This document shows positions 54,902-64,000 of a stretch of DNA of 64,000 nt, one piece after another. The position numbers were made by a program, and so were the translations under genes. Numbering within the stretch: position 1 is the first letter of the stretch; the number at the start of each line of letters is the position of its first letter. This DNA is from Marvania coccoides. Lineage: Eukaryota; Chlorophyta; Trebouxiophyceae; Chlorellales; Chlorellaceae. The notes under the pieces are model-generated. The model did not search any database. It was not told the origin of the DNA and saw only the letters and a program-made list of their open reading frames with translations. The stretch spans positions 1,116,001-1,180,000 of the forward strand of contig OY978099.1 of the NCBI GenBank assembly GCA_963854735.1, given 5' to 3'.

Positions 54902-57900
54902 ATGTCGCGTGCAAAATTAGCTGCGTTAATGAAGGATACGGAGGAGGAGGAGGCCAGAGGGGACAATGAAGAGCAAAAGGAGGAGGGCAGCCCTGTGGGC
55001 ACTTTTGTCGTGGCAGTCGTTCAAAACAGGGCAAAAGAGGTGAATTTATTATGCTTAAGCTCCTGCAATACTGGCATTGCGCATGGACTCGCTCTCAATT
55101 TCGCTTATGTATTTTTCTGAAGGTTGGTCTCGCTGCTCTGGACACGAGAACCTGCCAAACTCTATGGCTGGCGCAATACGTGGAGGCCACTCGAGGCTTC
55201 GCGACGACGCTGTAAGCCACAAAATAAACCTTTCATTCATGATATTTTTGGCTGCCCAATTTTTGCTGCACTTTTTTCTTTTCAGGGCAATGCTGGAGTG
55301 TTACCCCCCACACGAGCTGCTCATTGTGGCCCCCAAGGACCCCTCAATCCCAGACACCGGCCTCAACGCGGCGCTGATCTCTTTCGACCACACAGTGCCG
55401 CTCCCGCGCTGCGCTTTTGACGACTCGGAGGGCGCCATTTTGGTGGAAACCTGCGCCGTGCCAGGCGGTTTTACCGACTCTGTGGCTGGAGTGGGGAGCT
55501 ATCTGGCTCTGGGCGCAGCTGGCGCCCTTTTGAAACACATGAGGGAGGCTAGCGGGATGGCGTTAGCGGCGGGGTGCTTGCAGGTGAAAGCGGCTCTCAG
55601 CGCGCACCACATGCACATTGACGCAGCCAGTATTGAAGCATTGGAGCTGGTGAAGCCGGCTGCCAAGGGCGGTGGCGGGCGGAGGACGGGCGGAACGTGT
55701 CTGCTCAAGTAAGCGAAGCATACAAATTAATATTGCTCGATAGCAGTGGCAAATAAATGCTTGGTAAACAACTTTAAATAATATATTGATTCTAGTACTA
55801 CACTGCCTCCATTACTTTCGCCATTACTGCGTCCCCATGCAAGCGTAGGTTCTTAGACGGCACTTGCACCCGCGCCGGCGCTCAGCTGCTGCGCGCCAAC
55901 CTGCTGCAGCCTCTTAAGGACATCCCCACCCTGGAGGCGCGGTATGATGCTGTCTCGGAGCTGCGCAGCAACCTGGCCTTCTCGGTTGGGGAGTGCCTTG
56001 CGCAGCTCCCAAAAAATATGGACAGGTAAGTAAATTTTTTTGCGAGATATTTAGCTCAAAAGCGATCTCGTTTGAGTAGAGTAGGGGGTCAAATAATTGA
56101 GTTCGTTCAGTAAAATGAATAGGCTGATAAAAAAAATTAAAATTGCTTTTTTAATAGCGTCTGCGGAGGGTTGGTTCTGCGACCTGCCAAGACCGAGGCC
56201 GGCATGCTGCGCCGCGTGGCAGCCATGATTCAGAGCACCATCCAGCTGCGGGAGCTCCTCTCCGCCCTGGGCCCGCTGCACGAGGCGCTGGAGCCAGCGG
56301 AGAGCGTGCTGCTGTGCGCGCTGCGCTCCGCCGCCGCCGACCCCTGCTTCTCCGAGCTGCTGGCGCGGCTGGAGGGGCTGCTGGACGACGACGTGCGGTC
56401 CTCAAAGGGCGCGTTTCTCAACCGCACGCAGCAGTGCTTTGCCCTGCGAGCCGGGGTCGTTCCGCTGCTGGACGTCGCGCGGGAGGCGTTCTGCAACACC
56501 ACGGATGCGGTACAATCCCATGCCAACGACCTGCGCGATAATTACGACCTACCAGGCCTGAAAGTTCGCTACACCGCTCGGCGGGGGTTTTATTTTTCAG
56601 TAGCAGTGCACGGCGGCGGTGGTGGTGGTGATGCAGATGGGGATGGGGGAGAGAATGGAGGTGACAATGGCCATGCGAACGGCGGTGGAGGCGTCAGAAG
56701 GACTCGGAAACGCGGTACGAGCGAAGTTTCAGCTGCTGCTGGTGCTGGTGTGGCGGCTCCAGTACGCACTCCGGGTCGACTGCCCTCATGCCTGTGCCTG
56801 CTGCAGTCCAACGGCCGCGTGGCGCAGTGCACCACCGATGAGCTCAATGCGCTCAACTCCCGCCTGAGGGATGCTGCCAATGACTGCCTGTGCTTGACTG
56901 AGGAAGCCCTGGAGAGCGTCACCGCTGACATCGTTTCCGACAGCTTGCGCGCCCTGCACCGCCTCATCGACGCGCTGGCGCTGCTGGATATGCTGTGTGG
57001 GTTCGTGAGGCGGCTGGAGGGCACTGGGAAGCCGTACTCGCGGCCTGTGCTGACCTCGTCTCGAGCCGGCCCGCTGGCGCTGGTGCAATGCCGGCACGCG
57101 GTGCTGGAGGTGGCCGATGCGGAGGAGTTTCAGCCCAACGACACCTGGCTGGCGGTGGAAAGCTCGATGCACGTGATCACGGGGCCCAATATGTCTGGAA
57201 AGTCGACCTACCTGCGACAGGTGGCGCTGGCGGTGATCATGGCGCAGGTGACTAATTTTTTGGTTAAACTTTATGATATGTGGTGCACGCTTTCCAAAAT
57301 TAAGCTGTGAGATAATTTAATTAATTTCTTTCAGTTGGGGTGCCCCGTGGCTGCTGACTTTGCGTCGCTGACCCCCATGGACCGCATCCTCACGCGCATA
57401 GGGACCTCAGACTGCCTGGAGACCAACTCATCGTCCTTCATGGTGGAGATGCAGGTAACATTTTATTTACTTCGCTTTTTAAGTACAAAATTGGCGATCC
57501 TTGCATGAGCACTCTTTATTTTTATAGCACCGTCTTGAAGCAAATGCATTGGTATGCAACCCCGAAACTCTGAATTTTGCAGGAAACTGCGTATATTCTG
57601 CGCCACGCCGGCCCCCGCACGCTGGTATTGATAGACGAGCTCGGCCGCGCCACCTCGACTGCTGACGGCTTGGGCGTCGCGTGGTCGGTCGCAGAGGCAC
57701 TGGCAGCCGCAGGCGCCCCCTCCATGCTGGCCACTCACTTTCCAGAGCTGGCTGAGCTGGCGGATATGTACCCGCAGTGCAGAACCTTTCATTTTTGGAT
57801 GAGGGCGCCTGGTGGGAACAAGATCGAGTACCCCTGGAGACTGGAGCAGGGCCGCTGCACGGACCGGCACTACGGGCTGGCTCTGGCCGGGGCGGTCGCA

Positions 57901-58322
57901 TTTCCTGACGACGCCCTGACTCGAGCAAAGACGGTGGTTCAAGGTAATTTAAATTTAATTCAATAATGGCATATGAATGAAATAAAGAGTTTCGGTCGGG
58001 CATATGAAAAAAAAATAAAAAAATAAAGAGTTTCCGGTCTACGATTTGTCTTTTCTTTACATAAAATAATCTAAAATATTTTAAAATAATTTTGGATACA
58101 TTTTTTTCCTGCTTCCCCTTTATTTTTGCAGCGTTGGATCAGCAGGAGGAGCGGCGGGCGATGAGGGTTTCTAGGACCATCGCCAGGCGAGAGAGCGGAG
58201 TCTGGGAGCTTGCTGGGAAGCTGGCTTGCTTGCTTCAGGCCCTGGAGGGGACTGGGGATGATGATGAGGCGGTGAGGCAGCTGAAGGCGCTGCAGGAAGA
58301 AGCGGCGGAGGTGCTCGAATAA
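54902..58322 (+). CDS. MSH4: MSH4, meiotic MutS homologue
   Basis: Partner of MSH5; stabilises crossover intermediates in meiosis. Exons: 54902..55039, 55123..55211, 55286..55708, 55849..56025, 56158..57247, 57335..57454, 57583..57943 and 58132..58322 (862 aa), phases consistent. The mismatch-binding domain I is missing, as expected for MSH4; the protein opens with a short acidic leader then VVAVVQNRAKEVGLAALD. The lever region has the MSH4-like SSKGAFLNRTQQCFALRAGV. ATPase motifs: GPNMSGKSTYLRQ near residue 616, DCLETNSSSFMVEM, LVLIDELGRATST near 693 and ATHFPEL. A Gly/Asp/Asn-rich insert of about 50 residues sits in the clamp region (about 56605-56700). The last intron contains an imperfect tandem repeat. 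Confidence 0.94.
57968..58039 (+). repeat. Imperfect ~35-nt tandem repeat in the last MSH4 intron
   Basis: Two units starting GGCATATGAA and ending AAATAAAGAGTTTC(C)GGTC, at 57968-57997 and 57998-58039. The second begins GGGCATATGAAAA, the reverse complement of the first 13 nt of the intron-shared element. Confidence 0.65.
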
Positions 58323-58648
58323 AATTTGAATTTTGAGAAGAAAATGCCTAAACACGATTCGAAAAATTATAATCAATTATAAATAATATAAAAATTTGCA
58401 GATAATGGCCGAACGCTTCTCTATTCGCCACCGAAAGCGATGCCATCGCCCCATGATGGAATTCCAATTTTAAAATTTATTTTGCGCGGCTGCGAGCCAT
58501 TATTTTCAAATAATTTTAATTTCAATAGCACTTCAGTGGTAAGACAGATTATAAAATAAACCCAGTTCCTTCTTGCCACTTATTTGTTTTAACTGATCAT
58601 CGGATTGAAGTGAGGCAAAAAAAAAACAAAAAAAAAACGCACCGAGAT
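58323..58648. other. Intergenic spacer, no gene seen
   Basis: 3' UTR of MSH4 and promoter of glucuronokinase, same strand. AT-rich. Confidence 0.6.
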
Positions 58649-59951
58649 ATGAATCAGGCACCAGCAGTGGAGCATTTGGACGATGGCACAATCCGCAGCC
58701 GCGTATTCTCACGCATCGGGCTCTTGGGCAACCCTTCCGATGGCTACAATGGCAGAGTCCTTGCCGTCCTGTGCACAAATTATTGTGCAGAGGTCGAGCT
58801 GACACCCAGGGAAGCTGGTGGCATAGAGTTTAAGCTCAACAGCGAAGGCGACCCCACCCATTTTGCAGATCTCAAGGCTTTTGAGACTCACATCGATGGC
58901 AATGGCTTCTATGGCGGCCTGCGTCTCCTCATGGTGCTGTTACATTTAAATCTCCTCATGGTGCTGTTACATTGAACGGCACTTAGTTTCCAATTCATTT
59001 CCATGAACTCCATTTCTTTCTTTTTAGGCCATGACCAAACAGCTCGCAGCGCACTGCAAAGCCCACGCTATCCCGCTCCCCACCAGCTCCTGCTCGTTTT
59101 CGCTGTCATACAAAACAACAATCCCGCGGCAGCGGGGGCTAGGTGGCTCCTCGGCCATCGCCTGCGCCGCCCTCAACTGCCTGTTGGACCACTTTGGCAT
59201 TGCAGCAGCGGTGCCGCCCAGCGCCCGCCCTGAGCTGGTCTGGGCCGCAGAGACACAGCAGCTGGGAATTTCAGCTGGGCTGCAAGACCGGATAATTCAA
59301 GTGTACGGCGGTGCAGTGCTGATGGATTTCACGCAGTCGCAGCCTCAGTGGGAGTCAATTAACGCTGCAAGCTTGCCTCAGTTATTTCTTATTTACCCTG
59401 CTGACAACAAGCCTTCAGGGTAAGCAGAGCGAGCATTTCTTAATTATGTTCATGCTGCGTACACCAGCAATTTATCTGAACTTTCTTAGATGCATTCTAA
59501 TATCCCAAAGCAACATTTTTTTCCTCTTCTCCACTGTTTATTGTATTGCTCTGGCAGGAAGGACTCTGGCGAGATACATGCAGCGTTTAATAAACGATGG
59601 GCAGAGGGCGACAATGCGACGATGGCGGCGATGCAAGCGATAGCGGCCTTGGCTGAGGCGGGGGCAGCGGCGCTGCGAGAAAGCAATCCGGCAGCGTTGG
59701 CGCCGTTGATAAAGCGCAACGCGATTTTGCGGCAGCAGCTGTTTGGATCGAATGCAGAAGAGGAGGGGATGATGGCGGTTGTGATAGAAGCAGGGGCTGC
59801 TGCCAAACTTACAGGCAGCGGTGGGGCGCTCGTGGCGTTTTGTCCGGGCGGCCAGGAGCAAGCGAGCCTGCACGCTGCCTGTGCTGCAGCGGGGCTGCAG
59901 TGCGAGCCTGTGATAATCGGCCCTGTGCACCATTGGGCCCTGTCCAAATAA
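58649..59951 (+). CDS. GLCAK: Glucuronokinase (GHMP kinase family)
   Basis: Phosphorylates D-glucuronic acid to glucuronate 1-phosphate, the salvage route to UDP-glucuronate for polysaccharides. Exons are 58649..58933, 59028..59419 and 59558..59951 (356 aa, close to the plant enzyme). Landmarks: SRIGLLGNPSDGYNGRVLAV at the start; the GHMP motif PRQRGLGGSSAIACAALN near residue 126; ETQQLGISAGLQDRIIQVYGG; PSGKDSGEIHAAFNKRW; and the C-terminal GSGGALVAFCPGG glycine loop. The donor of exon 1 lies in a 23-nt direct duplication, so a second donor 27 nt downstream (58960) would add nine codons in frame. Confidence 0.93.
58924..58973 (+). repeat. 23-nt direct duplication covering a splice donor
   Basis: TCTCCTCATGGTGCTGTTAC plus ATT at 58924-58946 and again at 58951-58973. 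Each copy contains ATG|GTGCTG, so the first-intron donor of glucuronokinase is present twice, 27 nt apart. Confidence 0.9.
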
Positions 59952-60469
59952 AATAAATGCCCCTCGATATCGAGGTTTGCAAATCGCTTGTTGTTTACAT
60001 AAGGGTCCTGGCGCACTCAGTGCAATGTGCCCTCGCTGCCTCAGAAACAGGGGAAAGATAAACGTATTTAAAAAGGAAGGGAAAAGGGGCGTTACTCCAT
60101 CATGCACGTGTAACAGTTCAAAAAAGAGGCAGCGAAACGCAGTAGAACAAGAAGATGCAAGTTCCATTGGAAGGGGGGGACGAAAGTAGCTAAATTTCGT
60201 TGTCAGAGAGAAAAGGAGGAAAATGCATGCATGGAGGCGGGGGGGGGGGGGGGGGTACTGCCACGGCCATATCACGCACAAAACGACCAGGCTCCAAACA
60301 AAGCACAGTGCTTTGCATCACCACATATAAGCTAGCTACATTTCATTCAACTGCTGCGCCCTCCCAAGCCTGTGTGCCTAAAAAGGCTAAAATCAAACAG
60401 CACCCCCTCATCCATCCAACAGATTTCTAACGGAATTCCAACCCCTCAAACAGAAGAAGAAAAAACCCG
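59952..60469. other. Convergent 3' region with a 17-nt poly-G tract, no gene seen
   Basis: Between glucuronokinase (plus) and PDH E2 (minus). G17 at 60239-60255. Short frames here have no coding character. Confidence 0.6.
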
Positions 60470-62543
60470 TCACAGCAGCATGCTGGCGGGCTCCTCCACG
60501 TAGCTCTTGAACGCCTGCAGCCACTGCGCTCCCACTGCTCCGTCAATCACCCGATGGTCGCAGCTGAGGGTCACGGTCATGAAAGTGCCCTCCTCAAAGC
60601 CACCTCCGGGCGCAGGGACCACCTTGCCCTCAGCGGCGCCCACCGCCAGGATGCAGGCCTGCGGCGGATTGACGATGGCAGCGAATTGAGTCACGCCCAT
60701 CATGCCCAGGTTGGACAGCGTGAACGTGCCGCCAGAGAACTCCTCGGGAGCGAGCCCACCCTCGCGGGCGCGGGCGGCGAGGTCCTTGATCTCTGCGGAG
60801 ATGGCTGCGAGTCCCTTGGCGTCGGCGTTGCGGACGATGGGCGTGATGAGGCCGCCGGGTGTCTGCACCGCCACGCAGCAGTCCACGGTGTGGTACTGCC
60901 GGATGAAGTCGCCGTGCCACGAGGCGTTGGCCTGGAAAGCAAAAGATAGAAGGGGGAAAAAAGAGGTTGAAAAAAAGAAAATTGTCGGAGCAATGTAATA
61001 TCTCCCTCTTGAATTTAATGAAAATAATAACAAATAGAGGGGTAGCAGTTGTAGAAAGAGCAAATAAAAACAGCTTGGAGCGCTTTCCCAAATAGCATTC
61101 TAACTGGTAGATTCAACTTTTTTCTTCTTCAATTCTCACCTCGGGCACCCGTCGCAGAGCCAGCGCGGAGGCCTTGAGCACAAAGTCGTTGACACTCAGC
61201 TTGCCGCCGGCCGCTGCCAGCGCGGCGTTGAGCTGCTGCCGCATGGCGTTGAGCTTGTCCAGGCGGCAGGAGACGGTGAGGTAGTAGTGCGGGATCTGCT
61301 GCTTGGACTCCAACAGACGGGCAGCAATCACCTTGCGCATCTGCGTGGCAGCGACGTCGGTGAACGCCGCGCCAGGGGCGGCGGTGGGGGCAGCCCCGCC
61401 GACGGCCGGACGGGCGCCGCCTGAAGCGACCAGCTGGGCAACGTCAGCAGCCACGATGCGGCCATTGGGGCCGCTGCCGCCGACGCCGGACAGCGACACG
61501 CCAGCCTCGGCGGCGAGCTTCTTGGCGTAAGGGCTGGCGATGACGCGAGAGCCAGGGGCGGCGGCAGGCGCCGCAGGCCGCGCAGCGGCGGGGGCAGCGG
61601 CTGCGGCAGGCGCCGGCGCTGCTTCCGGCGCGGCTGCTTCCGGCGCGGCAGCAGCGGGTGCAGGAGCGCCTCCTCCGGCTGCGTCTGCGGCAGTGTAGCT
61701 GTCGAACGCGGGCACAGCGCCTTTATCATCCACAATCACCAGCACCGGGGCGCCCACATCCACCAAGTTGGCGCCTTCTGGCACCAGGATCTTGGCGATG
61801 ACGCCCTCCTCCTGCGCCTCCCACTCGATTGTGGCCTTGTCGGTCTCCACCTCAGCGTAGATGTCTCCGGGTTGAACCTCGTCCCCAGCTTTCTTCTTCC
61901 AAGAAAGAATGGTGCCCTGGGTCATGGTGGGGGACAGCGCCGGCATCGCCAGCACCTCGTGCGCAGGGAAAGAGCCGCCGCTGGAGGCCGCAGGGGCCGC
62001 CGTCTCGGCGGCGACCTCCACCGCTGCCGGCGTAACCAGAGCAGAGCCAGGAGTGTAGTCTTTGAAGGCTGCCAGGTCATCCGCTTCCTCCACGATGATG
62101 GCAACGGGCTTGCCCACGTCGATGCCGTTCGTGCCCTCTGGCACCAGGATTTTTGCCAGAAAACCTTCTTCCTGAGACTCCCAGTCGATGGTGGCTTTAT
62201 CGGTCTCTACCTCGCAGTACACGTCTCCAGGCTGCACAGAGTCTCCCTCCTTCTTCTTCCACGATATGATGTTGCCCTGAGACATCGTGGGCGACAGTGC
62301 AGGCATCAGCAGCTCAGTGTGCGGCGGCAAAGCGGCGGCAGCGGCAAATGACCGAAAGCTGCTGCTGCTGCTGCCCCCCAGGCGGAGGCGCTGGGTCCAG
62401 AAGAATCGCGCGCCGGGGGCGGAGGAGAGGAAGACAGAGGGCGCGAGCTTGGCGGTGGCAGCTGAGGAGGCTGCCGTTGCTGGGCCGCCAACAGCGCAGA
62501 GAGCGCGCAGGGCGAGGGCTGGGACCCTCCGCCGTGCAGACAT
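60470..62543 (-). CDS. DLAT: Dihydrolipoamide acetyltransferase, E2 of mitochondrial pyruvate dehydrogenase
   Basis: Core subunit that moves acetyl groups from lipoyl arms to CoA. Exons are 62543..61140 and 60931..60470 (621 aa, phase 0). An Arg/Ala/Ser presequence precedes two lipoyl domains with near-identical lysine sites, [13 protein letters not shown] and [13 protein letters not shown]. They are joined by Ala/Pro linkers (the second has repeated [20 protein letters not shown] text). Next come the E1/E3-binding domain ([30 protein letters not shown]) and the catalytic domain ([43 protein letters not shown]) with active-site [11 protein letters not shown]. Two lipoyl domains favour the mitochondrial over the plastid E2. 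Confidence 0.95.
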
Positions 62544-63036
62544 TTAGTTAGGGTTGGGGTGTGGGGGCCGGGGTGGACGTGTCCTGGGGTGGACAGAGGC
62601 CTGTGGGGGCAGCCAGGGAAATGGAGATTATGATTGATTGGTGTTCGGGTTTGGAAGCAGCATGGGGTTCTCAGCGTAGTTTTGCGTTCAATACATCGGC
62701 GCGATCTTGAACAGCCCAGCGTTGGGCAGAAACCAATCGCCCAGCGCCATCCTTTGGGCTCACCTTTTATATTTTTCAACTTTGCCTCCCAAACGAGAGA
62801 GCACGCTGTGGGTGCGCACGGCGATGCACAGTTAGATCAGTGATATGTTAAAAATGTGTGTAAATAGCGAAACTTTGGGTCTGCCCTTGGTGGGCTGGCA
62901 ACGAGCAACTCTGGAGCGCGCGATGAAAACTTTTCGGCAGTGAGGGCTTGCTCAACCTGAATGAATTTCGCCGCCTGTTGAAAACTGTATATTTTAATTT
63001 ACCCAAACTCCTCATTTCACGGCAGCTGGGGTCACG
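62544..63036. other. Divergent promoter region, no gene seen
   Basis: Between PDH E2 (minus) and carA (plus). The E2 side is G-rich on the plus strand, with GGGGTGGAC twice near 62570-62590. Confidence 0.6.
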
Positions 63037-64000
63037 ATGGTGCAGCTCGCTGTGCAAATGTCCCTAGGGCAAGTGCATGTCTCAAAATCGCATGGCATGA
63101 AGCATCCTGCGGCTCGTCTGGGGCAGAGCAGCTTTGCTGGGAACGCCATGCGATCCATTCCCGCTCGGGCGCTGAAATCTACCCCCGCTCGCGTGTTGGG
63201 TCCCATCATAAATTCGGTTCGCCACGACGCTCCCTGGGCCTCCAAGCCGCCCGCAAGGTAGGCCCACAAAACTCGTAAAATTTGCAAACTGCGCTGTGAA
63301 CATCGCACCAGGTCGCTCCGCTGTGAGAGAGGCCCTCAACAATCTCACGACTCACGCCCTCGCCGCTGGCTGCCCCCCTCCCCTGCAGGCTTGTACTGGA
63401 GGACGGCACCGTGTGGCACGGCACCGCGTTCGGCCACACTGGCACAGAAGGTGCGCAACTGCCTCTCCCACTTGTCTCACCCACTCACAGTCGTCAATTT
63501 AAACATTATTTTTTTTATTATTGAAACTCGTGTGCAGTGGGCGAGTGCGTGTTCAACACCTCGCTGACCGGCTACCAGGAGATTCTTACCGACCCATCCT
63601 ACAAGGGCCAGTTCGTGGTGTTCACCTACCCCCACATTGGCAACGTCGGGATTAACCTCGAGGACATGGAGTCAACGCAGTGCCATCTGGGGGGAGTAAT
63701 CGTGAGGGACCTCTCCCTCAAGGTGTCCAACTACCGCTCCGCCATGACCCTGGACGCCTATCTCAAGCAGCAGAAGGTGGGAGCGACACTAGTTTAGGGT
63801 TTAAGAGCTTTTGTTGCGTGTCGGTTTGTTGGTGATTGGGTGTCTTTCACTCCTCACCCTTATTTTCCCTCTGAATCAACCATTCGGCAATGCATTATAT
63901 TGTTCCGGGTGTGGCATCAATTTGTTTCGCCTTACATTCCATTAACAACCTTTAATAAAAAAACTGTTAATAGGTTCTGGGCATTGCCGACGTTGACACC
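63037..64000 (+). CDS. CARA: Carbamoyl-phosphate synthase small subunit, 5' part
   Basis: Glutamine amidotransferase subunit that feeds arginine and pyrimidine synthesis in the plastid. The right edge cuts the gene. Exons are 63037..63257, 63389..63450, 63538..63776 and 63974..>64000, with matching phases. A presequence of about 74 residues (Arg/Ser/Lys-rich, almost no acids) is followed by the CarA N-terminal domain: [54 protein letters not shown], and VLGIADVDT at the window end. The amidotransferase Cys lies beyond the window. Confidence 0.94.

Noticed and set aside
60200..60430. Gly-rich frame over the poly-G tract
   Set aside because: Its length comes from the G17 homopolymer; there is no sign of selection or homology.

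Overview
The window is nuclear DNA of a photosynthetic eukaryote, most likely a green (chlorophyte) microalga. It carries a nuclear psbX with a targeting presequence (psbX is plastid-encoded in the red lineage), a thylakoid-type STN/STL kinase, a plastid-type MurE, glucuronokinase and a cytosolic homomeric acetyl-CoA carboxylase. Genes are packed at about one per 2.2 kb. Exons are GC-rich; introns and spacers are short and AT-rich, so intron borders can be read by eye and checked by codon phase. I modelled 29 protein genes and one decayed gene, with about 65 introns. I saw no rRNA, tRNA, CRISPR array or recognisable transposon.

Layout. 0-5 kb: the 3' end of a DNMT1/MET1 cytosine methyltransferase, IPK1 inositol-phosphate kinase, and a presequence-bearing cytidine deaminase on the minus strand. 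5.3-13.9 kb: a nine-exon homomeric ACC on the minus strand. 14-21 kb: an unknown helical protein, psbX, a decayed leucine-rich-repeat gene, and aspartate aminotransferase. 21-31.7 kb: an ankyrin protein, a small acidic SAP-like protein, an organellar seryl-tRNA synthetase, a PXA-PX-PXC sorting nexin, NCBP3, and an orphan with a recent frame-shifting duplication. 32-43.2 kb: an alpha-kinase, a MurE-like protein lacking the usual ligand-binding motifs, a Kelch protein, FANCL, a Rossmann-fold epimerase-like protein, and an AT-hook protein. 43.6-54.8 kb: an STN/STL-type kinase fused to two FF domains, a DUF3228 protein, EHD, COX19, a NOL8-like RRM protein, and CIAO1. 54.9-64 kb: MSH4, glucuronokinase, the pyruvate dehydrogenase E2, and the 5' part of carbamoyl-phosphate synthase small subunit.

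The genes do not form a pathway cluster; neighbours are housekeeping genes in mixed orientation, often divergent over 100-500 bp. Shared themes are plastid or mitochondrial function (PsbX, kinase, MurE, SerRS, E2, COX19, CarA) and genome maintenance or meiosis (DNMT1, FANCL, MSH4).

The points most worth a second look are: the STN/STL-kinase-FF fusion; the MurE-like protein with eroded catalytic motifs; the high share of GC-AG introns (6 of about 65); a 25-nt sequence shared by two unrelated introns; and tandem duplications sitting exactly on a splice donor, on a splice acceptor, and inside a reading frame. Exon borders are inferred by reading, without RNA evidence.
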